Below, one piece after another: positions 29,972-38,253 of a stretch of DNA of 64,000 nt; position 1 is the first letter of the stretch, and the number at the start of each line of letters is the position of its first letter. The translations under genes were made by a program, and so were the position numbers. Below the pieces are notes generated by a model. That model made no database searches and was not told the origin of the DNA. It worked only from the letters and a program-made list of their open reading frames with translations. The stretch comes from JAGWRA01 sp035534615 (GTDB taxonomy: Bacteria; Acidobacteriota; Vicinamibacteria; Vicinamibacterales; CAVVIG01). The stretch is taken from positions 62,001 to 126,000 of the forward strand of contig DATLRO010000082.1 in the NCBI GenBank assembly GCA_035534615.1. The letters are read 5' to 3'.

Positions 29972-30406
29972 TCAGGCCGTCAGGTCGGACGTGCAGTACG
30001 GGCATCGCACCGCCTTCAGCGGGATCTGACTCAGACAGTACCGGCAGGCCTGCGTCGTGGGCGTCGCGGGCGCCGACGCCCGGCGCAGGCGATTCATCTG
30101 ACGCACCAGCAGGAACACCGCGAACGCGACGATGACGAACTCCAGGATCGCGTTGATGAACAGCCCGTAGTTCAACGTCGCGGCCCCCGCGGCCTTCGCG
30201 GCGGCCAGCGACGCGTAGTGGCCGGTGCCGAGGGTGATGAACAGGTTGCTGAAGTCCACCCGCCCGAGCACCAGGCCGAGCGGCGGCATCAGGATGTCGC
30301 TCACCAGCGACGAGACGATCTTGCCGAACGCGGCGCCGACGATGATGCCGACCGCCATGTCCATCGCGTTGCCCTTCACGGCGAACTCGCGGAACTCGTC
30401 CCACAT
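29972..30406 (-). CDS. mscL: large-conductance mechanosensitive channel MscL with zinc-ribbon tail
   Basis: The product is 144 residues. The start 'MWDEFREFAVKGNAMDMAVGIIVGAAFGKIV' (in part) is the MscL N-terminal helix and TM1, and 'NYGLFINAILEFVIVAFAVFLLV' (in part) is TM2. The channel opens under membrane tension to release solutes on osmotic downshift. After the usual cytoplasmic end (~110) comes an extra ribbon with C121-x2-C124 and C135-x2-C138 ('CRYC' and 'CPYC'), which probably binds zinc. GGAGGAG precedes the ATG. Confidence 0.94.
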   Translation of the reverse strand: MWDEFREFAVKGNAMDMAVGIIVGAAFGKIVSSLVSDILMPPLGLVLGRVDFSNLFITLGTGHYASLAAAKAAGAATLNYGLFINAILEFVIVAFAVFLLVRQMNRLRRASAPATPTTQACRYCLSQIPLKAVRCPYCTSDLTA

Positions 30407-30453
30407 GACGTCTCCTCCTGCAGCGGCCTGGCGGCGGCCGCCCCGGCGCCAGG

Positions 30454-30927
30454 TCAGGTTGCGGGCCCGATCTCGAGGTCGAGCCCGGTGCCGGACCGCT
30501 GCGAATGCTCCTTGTGACTGCGAATCCGATCGTACGGGACGGCCACCAGCACCGTCGCGTCATCATGCGGCACCGGGTGCAGCCGCACCTGGAGCAGGTC
30601 GGCGGCGCGGCCGAGCGCCGCGGCCGCGTCCGGCGTCACGAAGCCGAGCATCAGCGCCCGCCCGTCGGCCAGCTTGTGCACCTCGAACGCCTGGAAGATC
30701 GGCGTCGAGAACAGCGGGGCCGTCGCCAGCGCCGGCGCCGACGCCCAGCCGAACACGCCGGGCGCCTGGCGATCCAGGCCGAGGCCGTCGGCGGCGTCGC
30801 CGAGGAGCCGCACGCCGTGGGTGGCCCGGAGGCCCGCCCGCGCCGCGTCGCCCGCCGGCCCGCTCCCATCCGCCGGCGCGGCGGACACCGGCAGCCCTCC
30901 GCTCTGCGCAACAGATCGCACGCTCAT
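30454..30927 (-). CDS. hypothetical protein
   Basis: The product is 157 residues from ATG 30927, preceded by GAGGA; a GTG lies one codon upstream. No signal peptide or membrane helix. The middle has 'FQAFEVHKLADGRALMLGFV' and later 'VPHDDATVLVAVPYDRIRSHKEHS', which read as a compact alpha/beta domain. I do not recognise a family. It lies 47 bp upstream of mscL in the same direction and may be co-transcribed with it. Confidence 0.65.
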   Translation of the reverse strand: MSVRSVAQSGGLPVSAAPADGSGPAGDAARAGLRATHGVRLLGDAADGLGLDRQAPGVFGWASAPALATAPLFSTPIFQAFEVHKLADGRALMLGFVTPDAAAALGRAADLLQVRLHPVPHDDATVLVAVPYDRIRSHKEHSQRSGTGLDLEIGPAT

Positions 30928-31044
30928 CACGCGTCATCCTCCACGACGGCGACGCGAAGCTCATCGCCTTGCTCGACGCTCCGGCAGTCGATTCCGGCGT
31001 CCCCGACACGGGCGACCGTGTCCGGGAACGCGCATCGACCCCGC

Positions 31045-31050
31045 ATTATA
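31045..31050 (-). promoter_or_regulatory. -10 box TATAAT upstream of hypothetical gene
   Basis: The minus strand reads GCGGCTATAATGCG here, a perfect -10 hexamer. No convincing -35 is seen 16-18 nt upstream. It would give a ~110-nt leader to the gene starting at 30927. The same GCGGCTATAAT string occurs before the S9 peptidase gene (51277). Confidence 0.45.
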
Positions 31051-31158
31051 GCCGCTCGGTTCGACCGCGGGGAGGACGCGCGCGGCGGCATTCGTGATAC
31101 AAGGACGGGACGCACGCCGGCAGGCGGCGGCCGGACCATTACGAAGGAGGCTGGGGGC

Positions 31159-32850
31159 ATGCGCGACGAACAGCGGGGTCGGGGGATCGAACGGAGAGCG
31201 TTCCTGCGCTACGGCGCGCTGGGCGGGGCGGCAGTCGTCGCCGGGCCGCGGCTGGCCGGCCGCGAGGTCCTCGACGCCGCGGCGCGCGCGGCGGGCGGCG
31301 CCGCACGGACGCCTGAACCGGCGGCGCCGGCGTTCGACCTCGAGGAGGCGACGCTCGACGAGCTGGCGCAGCGGCTGCGCGACGGCCGGGAGACGGCCCG
31401 CTCCCTGACCGAGAAATACCTCGCCCGCATCCACGCGATGGATCGGCGCGGCCCGCTGCCGCTGCTGAGCGTGATCGAACTGAATCCCGACGCGCTGGCC
31501 ATCGCCGACCGGCTCGACGCCGAGCGGAAGGCGAAGGCGCCCCGGGGGCCGCTGCACGGCATCCCGATCCTGATCAAGGACAACATTGCGACGGCCGACC
31601 GCATGCAGACGACCGCCGGATCGCTCGCGCTCGTCGGCTCGAAGCCGCCGAAGGATTCGTTCGTCGCGGCGCGCCTGCGCGCGGCCGGGGCGGTGCTGCT
31701 GGGCAAGACGAATCTCAGCGAATGGGCCAACTTCCGGTCGACGCATTCGTCGAGCGGCTGGACCGGCCGGGGCGGCCAGTGCCGCAACCCGTACGCGCTC
31801 GACCGCAGCCCGTCCGGGTCCAGTTCCGGGTCGGCCGCCGCCGCCGCCGCCAGCTTCTGCGCGATCGCGGTCGGCACGGAGACCGACGGCTCGATTACGT
31901 CGCCGTCCAACAACAACGGTCTCGTCGGCATCAAGCCGACGGTCGGCCTGTGGAGCCGCGCCGGCATCATCCCGATCTCGCGCACGCAGGACACCGCCGG
32001 GCCGATGGCCAGGACCGTGCGCGACGCCGCCATTCTGCTCGGCGCGGTGGTCGGCGTCGATCCGGACGATCCCTACACGAAGGACAGCGGCCGGCGGGGC
32101 CACCGCGACTACACGCCGTTCCTCGATCCGCACGGCCTCCGGGGAGCGCGCATCGGGGTGCCCCGCCGGACGCTGTTCGGCTTCAGCCCGGCCAGCGATC
32201 GGATCGCCGAGGCGGCCATCGCGGACATGAAGCGGCTGGGCGCCGTCATCGTCGATCCGGCCGACATCCCGACGATCGACGCCCTGGGCGACCACGAGAA
32301 CACGGTCACGCAGTACGAGTTCAAGGCGGGTGTGAACGAGTACCTCGCCTGGCTGGGCTCCAGCACGTCGATGCACTCGCTGAAGGACCTCATCGCGTTC
32401 GACGACAGCCATCGCGCCGAGGAGATGCCGTACTTCGGCCAGGAGATCTTCCTCGCCTCCGAGCAGCGCGGCCCGCTCACCGATCCGCGCTACCGCACCG
32501 CGCTCGCCAGCGACTACCGGCTGACGCGGCAGCAGGGGATCGACGCGGTGATGGACCGGTACAGACTGGACGCGCTCGTCGCCCCGACCGGCGCGCCCGC
32601 CTGGCTGATCGACCTGGTGAACGGCGATTACGGCACCGGCGGGTGCACGACGTTCCCGGCGGTGGCCGGCTATCCGCACATCACGGTGCCGGCCGGGTTC
32701 GACTTCGGGCTGCCGGTCGGCATGTCGTTCTTCGGCCGGGCCTGGAGCGAGCCGGTCCTGCTGAAACTGGCCTACGCCTTCGAACAGGGGACGAAGCATC
32801 GCCGGCCGCCGCGGTTCCTGGCGACGGCCGACCTGTCGATCGCTCACTGA
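31159..32850 (+). CDS. amidase (amidase-signature family), Tat-exported
   Basis: The product is 563 residues; ATG 31159 has GGAGG eight nt upstream. The N-terminus carries a twin-arginine motif ('RRAFLRY', residues 12-18) followed by a hydrophobic stretch, so the folded enzyme is expected in the periplasm. The amidase-signature triad is present: K140 ('ILIKDN'), the cis-Ser in 'SPSGSSSGSAAA' and the nucleophile S245 ('TDGSITSPS'). The family hydrolyses amides from small aliphatic amides to peptide amides; the substrate is unknown. A strong GC hairpin follows the stop, separating it from dut. Confidence 0.93.
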   Translation: MRDEQRGRGIERRAFLRYGALGGAAVVAGPRLAGREVLDAAARAAGGAARTPEPAAPAFDLEEATLDELAQRLRDGRETARSLTEKYLARIHAMDRRGPLPLLSVIELNPDALAIADRLDAERKAKAPRGPLHGIPILIKDNIATADRMQTTAGSLALVGSKPPKDSFVAARLRAAGAVLLGKTNLSEWANFRSTHSSSGWTGRGGQCRNPYALDRSPSGSSSGSAAAAAASFCAIAVGTETDGSITSPSNNNGLVGIKPTVGLWSRAGIIPISRTQDTAGPMARTVRDAAILLGAVVGVDPDDPYTKDSGRRGHRDYTPFLDPHGLRGARIGVPRRTLFGFSPASDRIAEAAIADMKRLGAVIVDPADIPTIDALGDHENTVTQYEFKAGVNEYLAWLGSSTSMHSLKDLIAFDDSHRAEEMPYFGQEIFLASEQRGPLTDPRYRTALASDYRLTRQQGIDAVMDRYRLDALVAPTGAPAWLIDLVNGDYGTGGCTTFPAVAGYPHITVPAGFDFGLPVGMSFFGRAWSEPVLLKLAYAFEQGTKHRRPPRFLATADLSIAH

Positions 32851-32857
32851 CGCAGGT

Positions 32858-32892
32858 CGCCGGACGGACGCGGTCCCCGCGTCCGTCCGGCG
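32858..32892 (+). terminator. 16-bp GC hairpin after amidase gene (no U-tract)
   Basis: Perfect 16-bp inverted repeat, CGCCGGACGGACGCGG (32858-32873) and its complement (32877-32892), with a 3-nt loop, starting 7 nt after the TGA. No T-run follows. It could be a U-less terminator. Confidence 0.55.
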
Positions 32893-32922
32893 ATCCGCGC
32901 GCCTCCCCGGAGCGCCCATCTC

Positions 32923-33378
32923 ATGTCCACGGACCGCCTGTCGATTCCCATCCTCGTGCTCCCCGGCCAGGAGGATCTCCCGCTGCCGGCGTACGCGAGC
33001 GACCTGGCCGCGGCGCTCGACCTGCACGCGGCGGTCGCCGCGCCGACGACGCTCGCGCCAGGCGCCGTGGAAGTGATTCCATGCGGCTTCGCCATGGCGG
33101 TGCCGGTCGGCTTCGAGGCGCAGGTCCGCCCGCGCTCCGGCCTCGCGGCGCGGCACGGCGTGACGGTGCTCAACGCGCCGGGGACCATCGACGCCGACTA
33201 CCGCGGCGAGGTCAAGGTCGTGCTGATCAACCTCGGCGCCGCGCCGTTCGTCGTCGAACGCGGCATGCGGATCGCGCAGCTGCTCGTTGCACCGGTGCCG
33301 CGCGTGGACTGGGTGCCGTCCCCCTCGCTGCCGCCCACGCGGCGCGGGGCGGGCGGGTTCGGCCACACGGGCCACTGA
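32923..33378 (+). CDS. dut: deoxyuridine 5'-triphosphate nucleotidohydrolase (dUTPase)
   Basis: The product is 151 residues, the size of trimeric dUTPases. Motifs in order: 'ASDLAAALDL' (motif 1), 'RPRSGLAARHG' (motif 2, phosphate-binding Ser), 'GTIDADYRGE' (motif 3, catalytic Asp and Tyr that excludes ribose), 'ERGMRIAQLL' (motif 4) and the C-terminal 'RGAGGFGHTGH' arm (motif 5). It converts dUTP to dUMP and pyrophosphate, keeping uracil out of DNA and supplying dUMP for thymidylate. Confidence 0.96.
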   Translation: MSTDRLSIPILVLPGQEDLPLPAYASDLAAALDLHAAVAAPTTLAPGAVEVIPCGFAMAVPVGFEAQVRPRSGLAARHGVTVLNAPGTIDADYRGEVKVVLINLGAAPFVVERGMRIAQLLVAPVPRVDWVPSPSLPPTRRGAGGFGHTGH

Positions 33379-33408
33379 GCCGCACGCGCGGCGTCCGGCA
33401 GGAGGCAG

Positions 33409-33414
33409 TAGAAT
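33409..33414 (+). promoter_or_regulatory. candidate -10 box TAGAAT for aminotransferase
   Basis: TAGAAT ends 66 nt before the ATG at 33481, between dut and the aminotransferase. No clear -35 is seen. It resembles the TAGACT box of the 14-kb RNA promoter. Confidence 0.35.
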
Positions 33415-33480
33415 GACGGCCGGCGTTCCGGGTCCGGCCCCCGCCGGCCGCGGTCTGTGCGCGTTTCAGGAGACGTCCCC

Positions 33481-34752
33481 ATGGCCCGTACGGTCGAACT
33501 TCCGCTGTCGGCACTCGTCCAGGACCAGATCGCACGGCCGTCGCCGATCCGGCAGATCATGAAGATGGCCGAGCGGCGCAACATCGTCCAGATGGGGCTG
33601 AATCCGGACGAGGTGATCTCGTTCGGCGGCGGATGGGTGAATCACGCCGCGCCGGAGGCGTTCCGGCAGCAGTACGCCGCCATCGCCGCGGACGAGGCGC
33701 TGTTCCATCGGAGCGGCGGCTACACGCCCACGCTCGGCGACAACGACTGCCGGGAGCAGATTGCGGCCTTCGAGCAGCACCTGTTCGGCGTCAGCCGGCT
33801 GACCCTCGACCACATCGCCATCGGCGCCGGCAGCACGCAGCTCACGCACGATCTCTTCCGCACGCTCCTCAACCCGGGCGAGACGGTGCTGATGCTCGAT
33901 CCGACCTACGCGAACTACGCCGGTCAGGTCGCCTTTGCCGTGCCCGGCGCGCGGATCGCCCGGGTGGCGGTGATGGATCCCGCGACCTGGGCGTACCTGC
34001 CGGCCACCGATCCCGACCGCGTGCTGTCGGCGCTGGACGAGGCGTTCCGCCGCCATCAGCCCCGGCTCGTGCTCGTCTGTGCGCCCGACAACCCGACGAG
34101 CCAGATCCTGCCGCAGCCGATCCTGGACGCCCTGCTCGCGCAGGCGCAGCGGACCGGCGCGTACCTGGCGATCGATTTCGCCTACAAGTGCCAGTACTTC
34201 TCCACGCCGCCCGCCTACTACCGCTGGTCGCCGGAGGAGTATCCGAACCTCGTGGCCATCCACTCGAATTCCAAGTGGGCGCGCGGGCTCGGCCGCCGGC
34301 TCGGCTGGATCGAGGCGAGCCGGCCGGTCATCGACGGACTGGAGCGGGTGCAGCAGTGCAGCCTGCTCTGTCCCGACACGCTCGAGCAGATGGCGATGGC
34401 CCGCTACCTCCGGCAGGCGATCGCCGACGGCAGCCTGCGCCAGTACGTCGCGGCGACGAACGCGCTCTACCGCCGCGCGGCCGACGTCACGATCGAGGCG
34501 ATCGACGCCCACCTGCACCGGCCCCGTCTCGTGCCGGCCGGCGGCCTCTACACCGTCGTCGACGTGGGGATGGAGGGCGACGAGTTCGTCCGCCAGGCCC
34601 TGCAGCAGACCGGCGTGCTGGTGATTCCCGGGCGGGGATTCGGCGAGACGCTGGCCCGCGGCGTGCGGATCTCCTACGGCCCGCTGGTCAACGACCTGGA
34701 GCAGATCCGCGAAGGGCTGCGCCGGCTCGGCGCCTGGATGACCCGCCCCTGA
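33481..34752 (+). CDS. PLP-dependent class I/II aminotransferase
   Basis: The product is 423 residues; AGGAGA lies seven nt before the ATG. It follows fold-type I PLP enzymes: 'GAGSTQ' phosphate loop (~116-120), 'PDNPTS' with Asn/Pro (~203-207), D232 and Y235 ('IDFAYK') that contact the pyridine ring, the Schiff-base Lys K265 ('SNSKWARGLGRRLGW'), and the substrate-carboxylate Arg in 'GVRISYGP'. Membership suggests transamination of an amino acid with 2-oxoglutarate, but the donor cannot be named. Some relatives in this group are MocR-like or LL-diaminopimelate type. A REP-like palindrome lies just after its stop. Confidence 0.9.
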   Translation: MARTVELPLSALVQDQIARPSPIRQIMKMAERRNIVQMGLNPDEVISFGGGWVNHAAPEAFRQQYAAIAADEALFHRSGGYTPTLGDNDCREQIAAFEQHLFGVSRLTLDHIAIGAGSTQLTHDLFRTLLNPGETVLMLDPTYANYAGQVAFAVPGARIARVAVMDPATWAYLPATDPDRVLSALDEAFRRHQPRLVLVCAPDNPTSQILPQPILDALLAQAQRTGAYLAIDFAYKCQYFSTPPAYYRWSPEEYPNLVAIHSNSKWARGLGRRLGWIEASRPVIDGLERVQQCSLLCPDTLEQMAMARYLRQAIADGSLRQYVAATNALYRRAADVTIEAIDAHLHRPRLVPAGGLYTVVDVGMEGDEFVRQALQQTGVLVIPGRGFGETLARGVRISYGPLVNDLEQIREGLRRLGAWMTRP

Positions 34753-34774
34753 GACGGCAATTTCTGCCATCGAG

Positions 34775-34814
34775 ACCCGTCCCCATTGTGCGGTTCTTCA
34801 CAATGGGGACGGGT
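34775..34814. repeat. REP-like 16-bp palindrome between convergent genes
   Basis: Perfect inverted repeat ACCCGTCCCCATTGTG (34775-34790) and CACAATGGGGACGGGT (34799-34814) with an 8-nt loop. It occupies most of the 73-bp gap between the convergent aminotransferase and third VPS10 gene. 'GGGGACGGGT' palindromes of this kind occur as dispersed REP elements mobilised by RAYT transposases in several phyla. It could also serve as a bidirectional terminator. Confidence 0.7.
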
Positions 34815-34825
34815 TCGAGCCGGGG

Positions 34826-37800
34826 TTACCGCGGCCCGGGGGCCGGGAAGATCGCGTCGATGCCCCGCGCGTGCAGGCGATCGTTGAGCGCCTTCAGATC
34901 CTGCGCCTTCAGCGTCTCCCACCGCGTGAGCTGCTCCTGCAGGTGCTGCTCGTACTCCGTTGCCATCTCGCGGAACTGCGCGGTCGGCGCCGTGTCACCG
35001 AAATCGACCTCGTCTTCGAGGTAGGCGATCTTGCTGTTGAGCTCCGTCGGATAGTTCAGCAGCTCTTCGCCCGTCTTGGCCCTGGACTGATACAGGACGT
35101 TCTCGATGACCGCCGCCTTGCGGTCCAGGGCGGCGGCGGCGGCGCCCAGGGCGCCGGCCTGCGGGTCCTCCGCCAGGCGACGCTGCAGCGCGGCCAACTG
35201 CGCGCGCACGTCCAGGATCTGGTTGACCGCCACATGGTCGCGCCTGACGGCGTCCATCAGCGTCGTCGCGAGCTGGAACTGCGACACGAGGTCGGCCTGT
35301 GAAATCTTCACGCGCGGGTCGTTCGTCACGGTGAGCGGCTGCGTGTAGGTCCGCCCCGCCACGGTCAGCCTCACCTGGTACGTGCCTGGCAGGCCGAGGA
35401 TGCCGCGCGGCGGCCGCTCGTCGTACGCCGCGCCGGGAATCGGCACGGGCAGCGCATACCGCAGGTTCCAGACCACCCGATGCATGCCCGGCTTCCGGGA
35501 CAGCCGGACGCCCGTCTGCGATTCGCCCGGCATGCTGGCCACGCCCGCGGCCGTTTCCGTCAGCGGCGCGCTCGACGCGCGGAACGCCACGACGCCGTGG
35601 CTGTCGACGACCTCCAGCGACACCTCGCCGGCCGGTTCACTCTGCAGGTAGTAATCGAGCACGGCACCATCCGGAGGGTTCTTTCCGATGCCGCCGCTCG
35701 AAATCGTATACGTGCCGGCCTCGTGGATCCGGAGCGCCGTGGCCGGCTCGAAGAGATGGACCGGCTCGCCGGCGACCGCCGCCGTCGCCTGCCGCAGGGG
35801 CGTGATGTCGTCCAGGATCCAGAACGATCGGCCGTGGGTGGCGATGGCCAGGTCGTCGCCATGCACGGCCAGGTCGCGGACCGACGCCGTCGGCAGATTC
35901 AGCTGCAGCGACTGCCAGTGGTCGCCGTCGTCGAACGAGACGTACGCGCCCGTTTCCGTGCCGGCGAACAGCAGTCCCCGGCGGACCGGGTCTTCGCGCA
36001 CGGCGTGCACGTACGCCGGGGCGCTGATCCCGTCGGTGATCTTCACCCACGTCCTGCCATAGTCGTGCGTCCGGAAGATGTACGGATGCAGGTCGTCGAG
36101 CTTGTGCGCGTCCACGGCGAGATAGGCGGTCCCCGCGTCGTAGGGCGACGCCTCGATGGTCGAAACCTTCGCCCAGGCCGGCAGCCCCTGCGGCGTGACG
36201 TTCTGCCACGTCCTGCCGCCGTCCCGCGTCAGGTGCACGAGGCCATCGTCGGAGCCGACCCAGATCTCGCCGGCACTGACCTTCGAGGGGGCGATGCTGT
36301 AGATGAGATCGTAGTACTCGGCGCTCGAATTGTCCTTGGTGATCGGTCCGCCCGACAGCCCCTGCTTGCTCTTGTCGTCGCGCGACAGGTCGGGACTGAT
36401 CACCGCCCAGCTCATCCCCCCGTTCGTCGTCTTCATGAGGTACTGCGACCCCATGTAGAGCACGTGCGGGTCCTGCGGCGAGAACGCGAGCGGCGCGGTC
36501 CACGTGAACCGGTACTTCACCTCCGACGCCGCGTGCCCGCCGTTGTTGTTCGACCAGGGCGCGATGTCGTTCAGCTGCTTCGTCCGGACGTCGAACCGGG
36601 TCAGCGCGCCGCCGTAGCCTCCGGCGATCACCAGATTCGGATCGCCCGGCTCCGGCAGGACGTAGCCGGACTCCCCGTCGTCGCCCCCGACCGAGTACCA
36701 GTCGCTCCGCGTGATGCCGCCCCAGCCGCGGCTCGCGATGGCGATGGCCCCCATGTCCTGCTGCGCGCCGTAGAGGTAGTACGGGAACCGGTCGTCGGTC
36801 GACACGTGGTAGAACTGGCCGATCGGCAGGTTGTCGAGCTTCAGCCACGAGCGCCCGCCGTCGACCGAGATGACGACCCCCTGGTCGTTCGACTCGATCA
36901 TCCGGTCCGGCGCGGAGGGATTCATCCAGAAGCCGTGGTTGTCGCCGCCGGGAATCGGCACCGGCTCGAACGTGCGGCCCCCATCGGTCGACTTCCAGAA
37001 CGCGTTGTCCGCCACGTACACGACGTCGGGATTCACGGGGCTCGCCCACACGCGGGTGAAATACCAGGCGCGGGTCCGCAGTTCCTGGCCGCCGTTGACC
37101 CGCCGCCAGGTCCGCCCGGCGTCATCCGACCGGAACAGCCCGCCGTGGTCGGCCTCGATGAGTGCGTAGACCCGCCGGCCGCGGCTGCCGCCCGCGACCG
37201 ACACCCCGATCTTGCCGAGGATGCCGTGCGGCAGGCCGTGTCCCTCGAGACGCGTCCACGTGCGGCCTTCGTCCGTGGAGCGGTACAGTCCGCTGCCCGG
37301 TCCCCCGCTCGAGAAGCTCCACGGCGTCCGGCTCACCTGCCACAGCGCCCCGTAGACGATCGACGGATTGCTCGGGTCGAACGCCAGGTCGACCGCGCCG
37401 GTCTGCTCGTCCTTGTACAGGACCTTCTGCCAGGTCCGGCCGCCGTCAGTCGAGCGAAACACGCCGCGCTCCGTGTTCGGGCCGTAGATGTCCCCCAGCG
37501 CCGCGACGAGCACGATGTCGGGATTGTGCGGATCGACGATGATCTGCGCGATGTGACGGCTGTCGCGCAGCCCCACGTCCGTCCACGTGCGCCCGGCGTC
37601 GGTCGACTTGTACACGCCGTCGCCGAAGGAAATGTCCCCGCGGGGCGCCGATTCACCGGTGCCGACGTAGATGACATTGGGATTGGACGGCGCCACGGCA
37701 ATGGCCCCGATCGAGGCGACCGGCTCGTGATCGAAGATCGGACGCCAGGTGTTGCCGCCGTTGGTGGTCTTCCACACGCCGCCGACGACCGCCCCGAGAT

Positions 37801-38002
37801 ACCAGGTATCGGGCTCGCTCGCCACGCCGGTGACCGCAAGGACACGGCCGCCCCGGAACGGCCCGACGAGGCGCCACCGCATCCCGGCGTACAGGTTCGG
37901 CGGCACGGCAGGGGCCGCGAGGACCCGGCCGGCTCCGGGCCACAGCAGCAGTGACAGCACGAGGCCGATGACGCGGGCGGTCGTGCGGGACAACGACTTC
38001 AT
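34826..38002 (-). CDS. VPS10/BNR-repeat secreted protein, third paralogue
   Basis: The product is 1,058 residues from ATG 38002 (AGGAG upstream; a longer in-frame start at 38029 is less likely). Signal peptide to ~38, then 'LYAGMRWRLVGPFRGGRV', BNR/Asp-box repeats (STDAGRTW, STDGGRTWQK, STDEGRTWTR, TRDGGRTWQN), Ig-like 'GMHRVVWNLRYALPV' and a helical C-terminal region. The opening 'SEPDTWYLGAVVGGVWKTT' is closer to the copy at 1-3180 ('SEPDTWYFGAVIGGVWKTT') than to 3268-6411. It is therefore probably a dispersed duplicate of the first copy. Its role is as uncertain as for the others. Confidence 0.93.
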   Translation of the reverse strand: MKSLSRTTARVIGLVLSLLLWPGAGRVLAAPAVPPNLYAGMRWRLVGPFRGGRVLAVTGVASEPDTWYLGAVVGGVWKTTNGGNTWRPIFDHEPVASIGAIAVAPSNPNVIYVGTGESAPRGDISFGDGVYKSTDAGRTWTDVGLRDSRHIAQIIVDPHNPDIVLVAALGDIYGPNTERGVFRSTDGGRTWQKVLYKDEQTGAVDLAFDPSNPSIVYGALWQVSRTPWSFSSGGPGSGLYRSTDEGRTWTRLEGHGLPHGILGKIGVSVAGGSRGRRVYALIEADHGGLFRSDDAGRTWRRVNGGQELRTRAWYFTRVWASPVNPDVVYVADNAFWKSTDGGRTFEPVPIPGGDNHGFWMNPSAPDRMIESNDQGVVISVDGGRSWLKLDNLPIGQFYHVSTDDRFPYYLYGAQQDMGAIAIASRGWGGITRSDWYSVGGDDGESGYVLPEPGDPNLVIAGGYGGALTRFDVRTKQLNDIAPWSNNNGGHAASEVKYRFTWTAPLAFSPQDPHVLYMGSQYLMKTTNGGMSWAVISPDLSRDDKSKQGLSGGPITKDNSSAEYYDLIYSIAPSKVSAGEIWVGSDDGLVHLTRDGGRTWQNVTPQGLPAWAKVSTIEASPYDAGTAYLAVDAHKLDDLHPYIFRTHDYGRTWVKITDGISAPAYVHAVREDPVRRGLLFAGTETGAYVSFDDGDHWQSLQLNLPTASVRDLAVHGDDLAIATHGRSFWILDDITPLRQATAAVAGEPVHLFEPATALRIHEAGTYTISSGGIGKNPPDGAVLDYYLQSEPAGEVSLEVVDSHGVVAFRASSAPLTETAAGVASMPGESQTGVRLSRKPGMHRVVWNLRYALPVPIPGAAYDERPPRGILGLPGTYQVRLTVAGRTYTQPLTVTNDPRVKISQADLVSQFQLATTLMDAVRRDHVAVNQILDVRAQLAALQRRLAEDPQAGALGAAAAALDRKAAVIENVLYQSRAKTGEELLNYPTELNSKIAYLEDEVDFGDTAPTAQFREMATEYEQHLQEQLTRWETLKAQDLKALNDRLHARGIDAIFPAPGPR

Positions 38003-38241
38003 GGGCAGCTCCTCTTCGAAAGGTGTCACGGGCGGCCGCGCCGGCGCGTGCCGGCGATCGGAGCGCCTGCGGTCGCGCGCATCATGGCACGAATCGGCTC
38101 AGCCGGCAGGCGGGCAGGCCGCCCGGTTCGGGGGATCCGCACGAGCGGTCCAGCATCGACCATCGCGCACGCGCCGGCAAGCTCAGCCATGCGGCCTGCA
38201 TGAATCTCGACACCGCCGGCTCCCGGAGGCGCCACCGGTCA

Positions 38242-38247
38242 TAAGAT
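38242..38247 (+). promoter_or_regulatory. -10-like TAAGAT six nt before kdoO start
   Basis: TAAGAT ends 6 nt before the ATG at 38254 and no Shine-Dalgarno is present. This is the spacing expected for a leaderless transcript. No clear -35 is seen. Confidence 0.4.
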
Positions 38248-38253
38248 AGCGTC

